Of a stretch of DNA of 64,000 nucleotides, positions 44,072 through 52,441 are shown piece after piece. Position numbers and translations under genes: made by a program. The DNA is from Blastocatellia bacterium. Lineage in GTDB: Bacteria; Acidobacteriota; Blastocatellia; Pyrinomonadales; Pyrinomonadaceae. Location of the stretch: contig PMSM01000010.1 of assembly GCA_003168335.1 (NCBI GenBank), forward strand, positions 1 to 64,000, given 5' to 3'. Below the pieces are notes generated by a model, which worked only from the letters and a program-made list of their open reading frames with translations, was not told where the DNA came from and made no database searches. Positions within the stretch are counted from its first letter, which is position 1; each line of letters starts with the position of its first letter.

Positions 44072-44176
44072 AAGCTTCGAATCCTGATCGCTGAGATGCG
44101 GCGTTGGCTCTTGAGACGTGAATGATAACAGCGAGAGGTGCGGGGAATCCAGTCAGGTGCGGAGCATATGAGATCA

Positions 44177-44235
44177 GTACCACCCGAGTTGGCGGGTGGG
44201 TCGGGGCAGTAGCCCGACCGTTAGGGAGGGCTCGT
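44177..44235. repeat. Partial dispersed palindromes, type A and a second type
   Basis: GTACCACCCGAGTTGGCGGGTGG is a short palindrome followed by AGCCCGACCGTTAGGGAGGGCTC, the half-element of type A. A near-identical half is found inside the NRPS gene at 63751-63785. Confidence 0.6.
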
Positions 44236-44259
44236 CTCAGGGGAGGTGCTGGGCTCTCA

Positions 44260-45579
44260 TCAATGAGCTAGAGTATCTCTAATAAGGTGTCTTAAGACAT
44301 CTTCTGCATCAACATTTACCGTGGTCTTCTGAGCTCTTGTTTCCTTCTGCTGCTCTCTTTCAAAATAGGTGGCCGCGTAAGCGCGATATATGTTTTCAGA
44401 AAAGGAGTACCTGGCAGACGCTGGATCATATCGTATTAGTTCGCCGCGATCTGGGGACTGAAGGTGTCTCAGAAAGTTAGTTAGAGTTGGCATTTTGTAC
44501 TCTGGCTGTTTTCTCTTGATCTTTGCAAGAATTTCCTCTTTAGTGGCCCCCTCCTGATTGTATTTGAGTAATGCTCTTAGGATAACCTTGCCATCATTAA
44601 GTGTCTGACCATGTGATTGTCTAAACGCCTGGTCGAAGGCCCCCTTAAGCGTATCCGCGGACTCTTCTACGTATAGCTCAAGTGCCTTGTCAAGAACATC
44701 CTGGTTTATCTCTATGTTAGCTTCGATGGTTCTTCTAATTTCAGCCGCAAAGCAAATATTCAAACATAGCTGATGGCAAATGGAAGCGAGGCCGTCCGAG
44801 AATCTAACAACCTGATTCTTTATGGCAGGCGGAAGGGAGAAATTGAGCAACTTCTCTCCCTGGTCAGGTATTTCACGTATTTCAGCTTCTGTCATCAGAG
44901 GAACAAAAACTTCTGAGACTCGATTGTCCATTTCCCGATCAAACTGTATGACTTGCCGAGCGGTATCGACGGCTCCAATCGCTATGATCCTCAATTCGGG
45001 ATAGGTATCAGCCATGTCCACAAACAGCTTCATGACTTGAGCCATCTTCACCTTTTCCCTTGAGTCTATTTTATGGAAATCATCAAGCACCCAACAGCAG
45101 TGAGTCTCGCCAAGAAAAATCGCCAGATTTTGGGGTGTCAATTGCGGCGGTAGTACTCGGAGTTGTTTTGTTTGATCTTGTCTTGCTGAGTCGCCCGCCA
45201 TCTGACCTTTTATCCCCAGGTAGTTCATTTGGATGGAAGAAGAGACTTTGTTTGTCTTGGTATGCGTCCTTTCAGAATCGTAAAACGGCGCTAGCCTGTC
45301 GAATGCGTCCAACATCAATTGCTCGAAGGTAAGGCCTGAGTAGCATCTCGTCGTTATGTGATTCTCATAGAGTTGGTGAAGCTTATTGACTAAAAGGGTC
45401 GTCTTGCCACAACCCGAATAACCATATACGACGATTTGCTTTCCTGGGGTTTCCAACGCGGCGACTAGCCTGTCATTTACTGATTGCCGTTCAACAAAGG
45501 TGGAGCGGGCTGGCCTAGTTGGCGTGAAGACGTCCTGCACTTCGTATGATCGCGTAACGGTCATGTTGGAGTCCTTCAC
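44260..45579 (-). CDS. P-loop AAA/STAND-type ATPase
   Basis: 439 residues from a GTG (an ATG 15 bases later is possible). Walker A is GYSGCGKTTLL (about 54-64) and Walker B CCWVLDDFHKI (about 163-173); IIAIGAVDTARQ looks like sensor 1. The C-terminal 140 residues read as a winged-helix region (GATKEEILAKIKRKQPEYKM). The layout is like ORC/Cdc6-type or STAND regulatory ATPases with no enzymatic effector domain. The start overlaps the YgiT-type gene by four bases (GTGA). The DNA is visibly more A+T-rich than its neighbours, which fits horizontal acquisition. Function unknown; a role with the preceding toxin/antitoxin-like pair is inferred only from gene overlap. Confidence 0.75.
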   Translation of the reverse strand: MKDSNMTVTRSYEVQDVFTPTRPARSTFVERQSVNDRLVAALETPGKQIVVYGYSGCGKTTLLVNKLHQLYENHITTRCYSGLTFEQLMLDAFDRLAPFYDSERTHTKTNKVSSSIQMNYLGIKGQMAGDSARQDQTKQLRVLPPQLTPQNLAIFLGETHCCWVLDDFHKIDSREKVKMAQVMKLFVDMADTYPELRIIAIGAVDTARQVIQFDREMDNRVSEVFVPLMTEAEIREIPDQGEKLLNFSLPPAIKNQVVRFSDGLASICHQLCLNICFAAEIRRTIEANIEINQDVLDKALELYVEESADTLKGAFDQAFRQSHGQTLNDGKVILRALLKYNQEGATKEEILAKIKRKQPEYKMPTLTNFLRHLQSPDRGELIRYDPASARYSFSENIYRAYAATYFEREQQKETRAQKTTVNVDAEDVLRHLIRDTLAH

Positions 45580-45848
45580 GCGACTTCTTTCGCGAATCGA
45601 ACGACGGGCACGGTTATCGTCTTTCGCTTTGGCAAGCGCCTGAGGTTTTTGATGAGAGTTGCAAGTTGACGACCAACGTCGGCCTTAACGATCTTCTCGC
45701 CACATTGCGGGCAGACGCCGGCGGGAACGGACTCGATAACGATCAGCTTTCCCTTAAGCCAGAAGTCCTGATTGATTCTTTTCTCGTTCATCTGCTCGCC
45801 GCAGACGTGACATTCTCCGTAGTCGTAAGTTGATTTGTTATTGCTCAT
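45576..45848 (-). CDS. YgiT-type zinc-finger protein (MqsA N-domain-like)
   Basis: 90 residues. Two CxxC pairs, CHVCGEQM and CPQCGEKI, separated by a strand-rich insertion (WLKGKLIVIESVPAGV), match the YgiT/MqsA zinc-binding domain. The helix-turn-helix half of MqsA is absent; the C-terminus is short and basic. Such proteins are often encoded directly after DUF4258 proteins as presumed antitoxins. It lies 4 bases after the DUF4258 gene and overlaps the ATPase gene. Confidence 0.8.
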   Translation of the reverse strand: MSNNKSTYDYGECHVCGEQMNEKRINQDFWLKGKLIVIESVPAGVCPQCGEKIVKADVGRQLATLIKNLRRLPKRKTITVPVVRFAKEVA

Positions 45849-45852
45849 GCTC

Positions 45853-46131
45853 TTACTCCAACACGTAGGTGGTTATGAACAGTAGTTTGCCAGTTTCTTT
45901 TAGGCGGCAGATCACCGCAATCTCACGTTCGTCAGTAGCGGCTCCAACTATCTCGTATCGGGCGCCTCGCGGGTCTCGTGTGAACCGGCGGCGGATGCGA
46001 CCCGTGGCAATTACTGTTTCGATATCGGCAAAGACTAAATCATCGGTCGCCATCTCCTCGAAGAAGTGCGGGATAGCAAACTCATATTCGCCATTCCGCA
46101 CCTTCTCTCGTATGACATCGATGATAGCCAG
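45853..46131 (-). CDS. DUF4258 protein (toxin-like)
   Basis: I extend the gene to a CTG at 46131 (92 residues), because the usual N-terminal DUF4258 helix (IIDVIREKVRNGEYEFAIPH) is encoded upstream of the first GTG (46101), no ATG/GTG/TTG precedes it, and GAGAGGAAG lies 7 bases before the CTG. A core HFFEEMATDDLVFADIETVI .. RYEIVGAATDEREIAVICRL follows. DUF4258 is thought to have a RelE/BrnT-like ribonuclease fold; no activity is shown for this one. It starts three bases after the stop of a truncated PIN-domain ORF. Confidence 0.65.
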   Translation of the reverse strand: MAIIDVIREKVRNGEYEFAIPHFFEEMATDDLVFADIETVIATGRIRRRFTRDPRGARYEIVGAATDEREIAVICRLKETGKLLFITTYVLE

Positions 46132-46134
46132 TGG

Positions 46135-46263
46135 TTATCTTCCTCTCAAGCTTTCTTGGTAAATCTCCGCTCCGGCGAAAGTGCCCCTCATTGTTACAGC
46201 AGCGTTCTTTCGCATCAGCAATGAAAGGATATCGGTGTCGAGAATGAATTGCAGCGAACTCAT
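46135..46263 (-). pseudogene. Truncated PIN-domain (VapC-like) fragment
   Basis: 42 residues: MSSLQFILDTDILSLLMRKN matches the first strand and first catalytic Asp of PIN-domain toxins, but the protein stops after about 40 residues instead of about 130, and the last 15 (TFAGAEIYQESLRGR) may be from another part of the domain. The ATG overlaps the stop of the antitoxin-like ORF in the usual vapBC manner. Confidence 0.55.
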
Positions 46264-46502
46264 GAGGTCGGTCTATCGTGGAAGAAACTGCTGCGCTCCA
46301 AAGCGATGCTTTCTACTTCATCAATGTCTTTGTCTGAGAGACCCTCATACACCTTTCCCGCCGACCCGAGTAAGTCGTCTTGCGTTTCGGCGGGAACGTC
46401 CACGGTAAGTTTCACTCGCTGGCCCTCCGAGAAAGGCAGAGAACCATTGTTCACCGGCTTGAAGCTACCATCCTCAAAAACTGCATCCAGGGTTTGGGTG
46501 AT
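46260..46502 (-). pseudogene. VapB-like antitoxin, start damaged
   Basis: In frame from an ATC at 46502 the text is ITQTLDAVFEDGSFKPVNNG, the typical N-terminus of AF2212/DUF104-type antitoxins, then LPFSEGQRVKLTV and a helical tail GKVYEGLSDKDIDEVESIAL. An ATG lies just upstream but in another frame (ATG, two bases, ATC), consistent with a one-base loss right after the start. A shorter protein from GTG 46454 would lack the conserved N-terminus. Confidence 0.5.
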
Positions 46503-46565
46503 GACATACCCCTTAATTCGTTTCTCAAGTCCTGCGCACCGATCGCGCGAATCAGCTCGGTAGAA

Positions 46566-47333
46566 CTATCGGTGAAAATAGCCGCCGCTAAAATACCGCT
46601 GCCAGTCCTGGTAGCCTTCCTCGTAGCCGCGCAGAAAACCGTCATGATATGCCTGCTCGTAAGAGCCGCGGCCGCCGAAGATCGAAAGGAAACCAGAAGC
46701 GCCGTGCCGGTAGAAGTGCGAGCGTTCCGGATCGAAGCTCTGACCACGTCGCCCATCGCTGGCGCCGGTCAACAAGCCATCCTGGTAACCCCTCTCATAG
46801 GCGTCGGAGCTGTACCGATAGTTGCCATAGTTTGAGGAGTTGTAAACCCTCGTGTTTTCGTAGACGCGGTTGCGGTTCCGATCTCGGTTGCGATCTCGAT
46901 TCCGGGCCTCGTCTCCCTTGCGATCGCGGTTCCGGTCATGATGGCGACCACGGTCACGGTCCTTGTCGCCATCCCGATCACGATCCCGGTTGCGACTCGA
47001 TGTCCGTGAGCTGTTATTAGCGCCGTTGCTAGTCGAACTACTGCCGCTGCTCCGGCTACTCGAACTACTGCCGCTGCTCCGGCTACTCGAACTACTACCG
47101 CTGTTCCGGCTACTCGAACTACTACCGCTGCTCCGGCTACTCGAACTACTACCGCTGCTCCGGCTGCTCGAACTGCTGCCGCTGCTCCTGCTACTCGAAC
47201 TGCTGCTTTTGCTCTCGCCGCCACCGCCCCGCCGGTCTTGCGCCAGGACGTTCGACGCTGCTATCGCCGCGGGAAGTAATGAACTTGCCAATACAAGTGT
47301 ACCCAGCCGGTTCATTAACCTGTGTGCTTTCAT
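46566..47333 (-). CDS. Exported Ser-rich and Arg/Asp-rich low-complexity protein
   Basis: 255 residues from the ATG at 47333, which has AAGGAGGCGGC directly upstream. A signal peptide (LGTLVLASSLLPAAIAA, cleavage near VLAQD) is followed by about six copies of a nine-residue unit RSSGSSSSS, then an Arg/Asp/Asn region (NRDRDRDGDKDRDRGRHHD) and a C-terminal part with paired motifs (AYERGYQDGLLTGASDG; AYHDGFLRGYEEGYQDW). The last motifs, glycine-aromatic helices with YxxGYxDG, occur in other exported proteins of unknown role. Probably a cell-surface or matrix protein. Confidence 0.6.
   Translation of the reverse strand: MKAHRLMNRLGTLVLASSLLPAAIAASNVLAQDRRGGGGESKSSSSSSRSSGSSSSSRSSGSSSSSRSSGSSSSSRNSGSSSSSRSSGSSSSSRSSGSSSTSNGANNSSRTSSRNRDRDRDGDKDRDRGRHHDRNRDRKGDEARNRDRNRDRNRNRVYENTRVYNSSNYGNYRYSSDAYERGYQDGLLTGASDGRRGQSFDPERSHFYRHGASGFLSIFGGRGSYEQAYHDGFLRGYEEGYQDWQRYFSGGYFHR
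47030..47205. repeat. 27-base tandem repeat (about six units)
   Basis: Units close to CTACTCGAACTACTGCCGCT plus GCTCCGG recur head to tail with few changes, encoding the RSSGSSSSS peptide on the minus strand. Such arrays change copy number by slippage. Confidence 0.85.
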
Positions 47334-47477
47334 GCCGCCTCCTTGTGCGCTGTCCAACCAAGCGCTCACGAAACAGAAGGGTTGCCGATTTATAGCGGCA
47401 GTATACGCCACTCTACCTTAAAGGAACATTAAGAAAAATCGTGTCTGAGGGCCACACAAGCTGACCACCTGCCTCAC

Positions 47478-47510
47478 AAAAAAGAGAGAGCGGCCCGATG
47501 CCGCTCTCTT
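47478..47510 (-). terminator. Rho-independent terminator
   Basis: AGAGAGCGGC and GCCGCTCTCT form a perfect 10-pair stem with a five-base loop. On the minus strand it is followed by TTTTTTGTG, so it ends transcription of the lipoprotein gene whose stop is at 47553. Confidence 0.85.
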
Positions 47511-47552
47511 CTATCCAGTCCAATTAATTTGGCCAGTCCAATTAGCTTGAGA

Positions 47553-48161
47553 CTATGGCGATGGCGTTACGACTTTTTTGATCGCTCTCCCTGTTTTCTT
47601 TGCGCCTTGTTTGGTCTTGTCGACGACCGTCTCAGTTGTGTCGACCGTCTTATCGCCGACTTTCTTCGCGCCTTCTTTAGTTTTGTCAACGACCGTCTTG
47701 GTGGTGTCGACCGTCTTGTCGGCTACCTTCTCCGTGCCTTCTTTGGTTTTGTCGTACGCGGTTACCGATTTATCTTTGACCCACCCTGCCGCATCGGCGA
47801 TGGCGTCACCGGTTGCGTGAAGCACGTCTGGCGGTTCGTTCTGGCTTACGTCTTTTTGTTCGCCGCTGGCTGAGTAGACAGCCACCGTGCGATTTCCACT
47901 GCGCGTGGTCACCACCACTTTTGAAACCCGCGGATTGTCTTTAAAGGTTCGCGTCTCAGTCTTGACGCCATTGCTATCCGTGGTTGTGGTTATTTCTGAA
48001 TTGTCGGGCCCGGTTGTCGTCATGCTTGTACTGGCTGTATCGCTCGTGTTCGTATTTGCGGCTGCGTTCGTGTTTCCATTCGATTCATTTGCCTGGCTGC
48101 ACGCCGTGGCCAGGATCGCCAGTGCGGCAATCATGATTCCGATCAAGATTTCTTTTCTCAC
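47553..48161 (-). CDS. Lipoprotein with Lys/Thr-rich repeats
   Basis: 202 residues from the GTG at 48161, preceded by AAGGAGGGAAGTA (a strong ribosome-binding site); the ORF start at 48188 overlaps that site. Signal GIMIAALAILATACSQ with lipobox ATAC, then an Asn/Thr-rich linker and a small domain (VKTETRTFKDNPRVSKVVV). The C-terminal third repeats a 20-residue unit (DKTKEGAKKVGDKTVDTTET), amphipathic and YtxH/late-embryogenesis-like, three times. It probably sits on a membrane as a stress-type or envelope protein. A terminator follows. Confidence 0.75.
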   Translation of the reverse strand: MRKEILIGIMIAALAILATACSQANESNGNTNAAANTNTSDTASTSMTTTGPDNSEITTTTDSNGVKTETRTFKDNPRVSKVVVTTRSGNRTVAVYSASGEQKDVSQNEPPDVLHATGDAIADAAGWVKDKSVTAYDKTKEGTEKVADKTVDTTKTVVDKTKEGAKKVGDKTVDTTETVVDKTKQGAKKTGRAIKKVVTPSP

Positions 48162-48419
48162 TACTTCCCTCCTTCGAAAAAGTCCCAAGCCTGACTCTAT
48201 CCGGCAACCAGTGTGCCACGTAGCGCAAGCTGTCCGCTCTGGCGCGCAAACTAACAGTTTGCGCTACAAAAAGTAAAGGCAAGCGATTCAGCCCGGCTGT
48301 GTTGGATGAAAAGACTGTATGCGAGAGCGTCAGCCGACGGGAAATGAGTACGGAAACCAAACGGGTGACGAACGTTCGGTTTGCCTCGGGAGCAACTCAG
48401 TCACCGATGCGCCGGTCAG

Positions 48420-49742
48420 TCACTTCATCCGCTCAATATAAACAGGCGCGGTCGAAACTTCGATTGAAACTCCTTGTGGGCTGGCTGAAGCTGGGCCGAC
48501 ACTTTCACCTGTATGCCGGATGACCAGGAATCCACCCTCAGGCATTGGAATACCAGGGGTAATCTTGTCCATACTAATGTTGAGGCGATGAGTAGAGCCG
48601 GTGGTCCAGGCCGCTACCCGACGATCTCCACCTTTAGCAAAAACCAAAACGTAATCGTCCGCCGCACCGACTGCCAGTCGCTGTTCGAAAACATAGCCGT
48701 TGAAGTATTTACTGAGCGTCTTTGCCGCATGATAAGCAGGCTTGGGCTCGTAAACCTGATCGCGTCCTGATTGGTAAGTATTCCTGACTAGTCCGAAGTG
48801 ATCTTCCGGGTCTTTCGGATCAGATCCATCGTCGCGCCAGTCATACCAGATCGACAGGGGAATTTCGTTAGCGACATTCGTCAGCATCTCGCGGGCAAAT
48901 AGCGCGCCCTGCTTTTCTTCGCTCATGCCACGCCAGGCGGCTGAATAGCCCCATTCGCCGGAGATGATCGGAATTACTCCGTCACCACCGCGAGCGCTAC
49001 CGTACTGCTTAATCATTTCTCGCAGCCGGCAATACTCAACCGCCGCTCCTTCCGGATCCGAGCGCAGATAAGGATGGACGGACACGGCAGACCAGTAATC
49101 GAGCAAGCCTCCTTTGAAACACGCTTCGAGAAACGAAAAGTCCATTTCCGACACGGCTGGGCCGATCAGTTTTTCACCTGGCGCCTCAGATCGAAACGCT
49201 TGGCCCACGGCCAGGGCCAACTGGATGTATTCGTTTGCATTCGGCCGCGGCGGCCAGAATGCGTCGTGGTTCGGCTCGTTGTAAATTTCCCAGATCACCC
49301 CCCGATTCGAAAAGTGCTTTGCCACGGCGACTGCCCAACGCGCAAATGCTTGTCGCGTCTCCGGCGTGCGCGGTGGCGCGCCATTGTCGTAAAGCGGGTT
49401 ACCGTAGTCGAGGATGAACAGCGCGTGAATCTTTGACTCGTCAAGGGCGGACATCAATCGATCGTATTCCGCGAAATCGTATTGGCCGCGCTGGCGCTCT
49501 GTCGCGTCCCACTTGAAATCCATTCTCACCCAGCGAAAGCCCGCGGCGGCGATCATCTTTACTTCGCCGGGTTGCGGGTCGGTGAAATGAATATTCACGC
49601 CCAGTCCCTGCGGGATGAAGGACTCTCTCGCGGGAGCACCGCCAAACTTACAGTTGGGATCAGCGGTGCAACCGCTCAGGAGAGTGATCAGAAAGACAAG
49701 CGGCAGGAACATCCGAAGTCCATTAGAATTCGATCGGTTCAC
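48420..49742 (-). CDS. Glycoside hydrolase lipoprotein (clan GH-A, cellulase-like)
   Basis: 440 residues. The N-terminus MFLPLVFLITLLSGCTAD is a lipoprotein signal. The TIM-barrel clan A catalytic pair is visible: the acid/base Glu in WEIYNEPNHDAFW (about residue 156) and the nucleophile Glu in PIISGEWGYSAAW (about 268). GVNIHFTDPQPGEVKMIAAA and WVRMDFKWDATERQRGQYDF match GH5/GH39-like enzymes. Probably trims the exopolysaccharide made by the cluster. The gene overlaps the upstream FemAB/GNAT-like gene by four bases. Confidence 0.82.
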   Translation of the reverse strand: MNRSNSNGLRMFLPLVFLITLLSGCTADPNCKFGGAPARESFIPQGLGVNIHFTDPQPGEVKMIAAAGFRWVRMDFKWDATERQRGQYDFAEYDRLMSALDESKIHALFILDYGNPLYDNGAPPRTPETRQAFARWAVAVAKHFSNRGVIWEIYNEPNHDAFWPPRPNANEYIQLALAVGQAFRSEAPGEKLIGPAVSEMDFSFLEACFKGGLLDYWSAVSVHPYLRSDPEGAAVEYCRLREMIKQYGSARGGDGVIPIISGEWGYSAAWRGMSEEKQGALFAREMLTNVANEIPLSIWYDWRDDGSDPKDPEDHFGLVRNTYQSGRDQVYEPKPAYHAAKTLSKYFNGYVFEQRLAVGAADDYVLVFAKGGDRRVAAWTTGSTHRLNISMDKITPGIPMPEGGFLVIRHTGESVGPASASPQGVSIEVSTAPVYIERMK

Positions 49743-50878
49743 AACTTTCCGGCGGCGGCATGCAAAGGCGCGCCGACGAACTCAGCGCGTACCGGAGGTG
49801 CAGCCGGATCAACGGCGGAGACGTGCGTCGTTGATGGGACCTTGGCGGGACGAGATTTCTTCAGGGCGGCCTCAACTTGTTTGATCCCGCTCCGTCGCGC
49901 GATCGCCCAATTGCCCAGCCAGCGCATCCAGGGACGACTGGCCCAGTCCCACTCGCCCAGGTACTCGAGCGGAAGGGCGCCCGTGTCTCGCTTGAAGCGA
50001 TAGACGCCATGGTTTTGGATTGGGTCGATGCCGGCGAGATCGCAAGACTCAACGTTGAGTTTCAAACAATGCTGCACCAGCGCCCAGAAAATTGCGTGCG
50101 ACGCTTGTAACTTACGACCGGCCTCGCTGGTAGCCCAGAGCACGGCCCACGCGCGCTTGCCGAGGACTACCCAACCCAAAAGGCTGACCAACTCTCCGCT
50201 CTCATCATCGCAGCGATAGAGGACGAGCTGTTGCTTGAAGTGCTTCAAGAGCTGTTCGATTTCCTCAAGCGATTGCTGTTCTTCCAAACCTTTCACGTTC
50301 TGCATGGAGGCATAGACCGCCAGCACTTCTTCGGCGCCCGGGTTGATCCATTGACGAACCGAAACGCTGGATTCGTTGGCCCGCCTAAGATTTCGGCGCC
50401 AGTTACGATCACAGGCAGCCAGCACGCGGTCTTCTTCGCGGTTTAGATCCAGGCTCATTGAAAAGTTGGTCGTGAGGTTAAACCACGTACGGCTCCAGCC
50501 CTGCGAGTTCAGCCTTAAGACGTCTTCAATTCGGCGCGCGCGATCGCAGCGAAAACGGACGTAGAGTCGTTTCACGCCGGTCGTCTGTCGCACGGCTTGC
50601 TGCAAACTGTCATCGCAAACCGAGAGATCTCCCACCGGTCCGCCCTCACTCCATATCAAGCCAAAACCAAGCGGATACCGGCGCAATTGACCCGCCATCA
50701 TGGCGACGATTTCGCCGCCCTCGTTGAACGCGGCCCAGCGACAGGGCTCCCACCCCAGCGCCCGCCGGTATTCACCCCAGGCATAGCTCTGAAAAGGTGT
50801 GTAGTCGTCGAGACGCAACAGCGCTTCGTCCCAAATTTCAATCGCGGCTTCATCGGTCAGCAGCTTCCAGATAACCAT
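49739..50878 (-). CDS. FemAB/GNAT-like transferase
   Basis: 379 residues from the ATG at 50878, with GAGGAG upstream. The two-lobed GNAT pattern is visible: FQSYAWGEYRRALGWEPCRW, NWRRNLRRANESSVSVR (the FemAB/BioF2 signature), LWATSEAGRKLQASHAIFWA and DLAGIDPIQNHGVYRFKRDT. Families with this end include FemX-type aminoacyl transferases and acyltransferases of exopolysaccharide (PEP-CTERM/XrtA) clusters. The last 40 residues are Pro/Ala-rich. Its role would be acylation or aminoacylation of a cell-surface polymer. Confidence 0.8.
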   Translation of the reverse strand: MVIWKLLTDEAAIEIWDEALLRLDDYTPFQSYAWGEYRRALGWEPCRWAAFNEGGEIVAMMAGQLRRYPLGFGLIWSEGGPVGDLSVCDDSLQQAVRQTTGVKRLYVRFRCDRARRIEDVLRLNSQGWSRTWFNLTTNFSMSLDLNREEDRVLAACDRNWRRNLRRANESSVSVRQWINPGAEEVLAVYASMQNVKGLEEQQSLEEIEQLLKHFKQQLVLYRCDDESGELVSLLGWVVLGKRAWAVLWATSEAGRKLQASHAIFWALVQHCLKLNVESCDLAGIDPIQNHGVYRFKRDTGALPLEYLGEWDWASRPWMRWLGNWAIARRSGIKQVEAALKKSRPAKVPSTTHVSAVDPAAPPVRAEFVGAPLHAAAGKL

Positions 50879-50950
50879 AGAATCAGACTCCTCTCGGGTT
50901 CGCGGCGCGGCACGCTGACGCACGTCATCGTTCTTTCGCGGCCGAACTGT

Positions 50951-52309
50951 CTATTCAAGCGCCGTAATCAGTGCTTCCCCGGTTTGCCGAGGTGTCGATC
51001 GCGGAGTGCGCCGCAAAAGTCGATCCAGCAAAGTTGCCGGCATGAAACTGTGCGGGATGTCCGCCCAACGCGGGCGCAAGCATTCCCACAAAGTAACCTG
51101 CCGGCATTTTAGCAGCCAGAATAACGCCACCAGGAACATCACGCTGTAGCCGGTAATCGATGCCAGCGCTGCTCCCTGGATGCCCCTTGACGGAAGCCAG
51201 ATGCGCAACGCCGTGACCATCACCAGCGCAGCCGCCATTCTGGCGATGGCACTCAAGCCCGGATGCCCTAATCCATTTAGTCCGCTGATGACGATCGCGC
51301 CGGCGCTCCAGATAACTGAAGCGACCATCAGCAGGCGCAAGACGTTGGTGACCGGTAGAAAATTTACGCCATACGCAAAGCGGAGTATGTAAGGCGCGGC
51401 AATCCAGAGCGGCATTAAAATCAGCAGGTGCGCCGCGAGCGTGAGGCGCAAACTCCTCGTGACGACCCGCGTTGCTTCATCAGCTTTTTCCGCTGCTGCT
51501 ACTTCCGGCATCAATGCATCGCCCACGGACGAGGCCATGGTGCTGGTAATATCGGCCAGGCGAAGCGCGACTGCGTAGAGCCCGAGCGAGGTGCTCGACG
51601 CCACCCCCACCAGCATCATCAGGTCGAGTCTCCAATTTACGAACTCGGTTAAGACACCCGGATAGTCGCGAATACCGTAACGCAGAGTCGTTCCCAATTC
51701 TGAGAGCTCCGGCCTCCAATGTGGATGGAGCTCGCGCCAAACGGCAACGCCGGACATTAGCAGCGAGGCCCCTACCGCAGCGACCATTGTGTAGCATGCA
51801 TTGGCGACCGTTAGTCGACCGATCAGCCAGAGTATGATGAAGCTCCCCAACTGCACGCCGAACAGGATCAACCGCAAGACTCCAACCCAGGTAAAGCGCC
51901 GCGCTCCTTCCAACAATCCGCGCAGGAGGTCGGTCAGCATTAGTATCGGAATCACCAGTGAATAGATTCGCGCGAGTCGCACGACCTCCGGGCTGCGGTG
52001 GCCAATCAGGTGGGGGATCAGTAATTGGGCCACGCCCAGAGTGATCAAGCCCATCACCAATGTGAAAATTACCGCGTTGGAGAATAGCGCTGAGACGCAT
52101 TCAGGCCGCTTCGCAGTCCAGAAACGATATGCCGACGGTAGACCGATCTGCGCGACCATTGAAAAAATGGCGGGCCACATGAGCACGATGATTAGGTCAC
52201 CACGACCTGCGGGACCGAGCGCCCAGGCGCTGAGCAGGCTGGTCACTACGCCTGAACTCAACATCAGGGCGTTGGTGCTAAAGACTAATTTGATATTACG
52301 TTTCAGCAT
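50951..52309 (-). CDS. Polysaccharide flippase (Wzx/MATE superfamily)
   Basis: 452 residues with about twelve to fourteen membrane helices; the N-terminus (NIKLVFSTNALMLSSGVVTS, then LGPAGRGDLIIV) and the midpoint GLYAVALRLADITSTMASSV match O-antigen/lipid-linked oligosaccharide flippases. It would move lipid-linked repeat units across the inner membrane. It lies within a same-strand run of glycosyltransferase genes. Confidence 0.88.
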   Translation of the reverse strand: MLKRNIKLVFSTNALMLSSGVVTSLLSAWALGPAGRGDLIIVLMWPAIFSMVAQIGLPSAYRFWTAKRPECVSALFSNAVIFTLVMGLITLGVAQLLIPHLIGHRSPEVVRLARIYSLVIPILMLTDLLRGLLEGARRFTWVGVLRLILFGVQLGSFIILWLIGRLTVANACYTMVAAVGASLLMSGVAVWRELHPHWRPELSELGTTLRYGIRDYPGVLTEFVNWRLDLMMLVGVASSTSLGLYAVALRLADITSTMASSVGDALMPEVAAAEKADEATRVVTRSLRLTLAAHLLILMPLWIAAPYILRFAYGVNFLPVTNVLRLLMVASVIWSAGAIVISGLNGLGHPGLSAIARMAAALVMVTALRIWLPSRGIQGAALASITGYSVMFLVALFWLLKCRQVTLWECLRPRWADIPHSFMPATLLDRLLRRTPRSTPRQTGEALITALE

Positions 52310-52441
52310 TTACAAATGTCCGCCAGGCTTTAGCTTGGGCTAATACTTTCGGCTTGTTTAGAGTCGGGCTAACGTCCGACCAAGCGGGCGGTAGCCGGCT
52401 GCTAAGCCCAAGACACTACAAACTGTGAAGTTCGTCGGACC

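Noticed and set aside
47030-47205. CRISPR-like array
   Set aside because: Units are contiguous with no unique spacers and are in frame with a coding sequence; no cas gene nearby.
46963-47421. Leucine-rich repeat-like plus-strand ORF (ELLPLLRL)
   Set aside because: It is the antisense reading of the 27-base tandem repeat encoding RSSGSSSSS, which has the signal peptide and ribosome-binding site.
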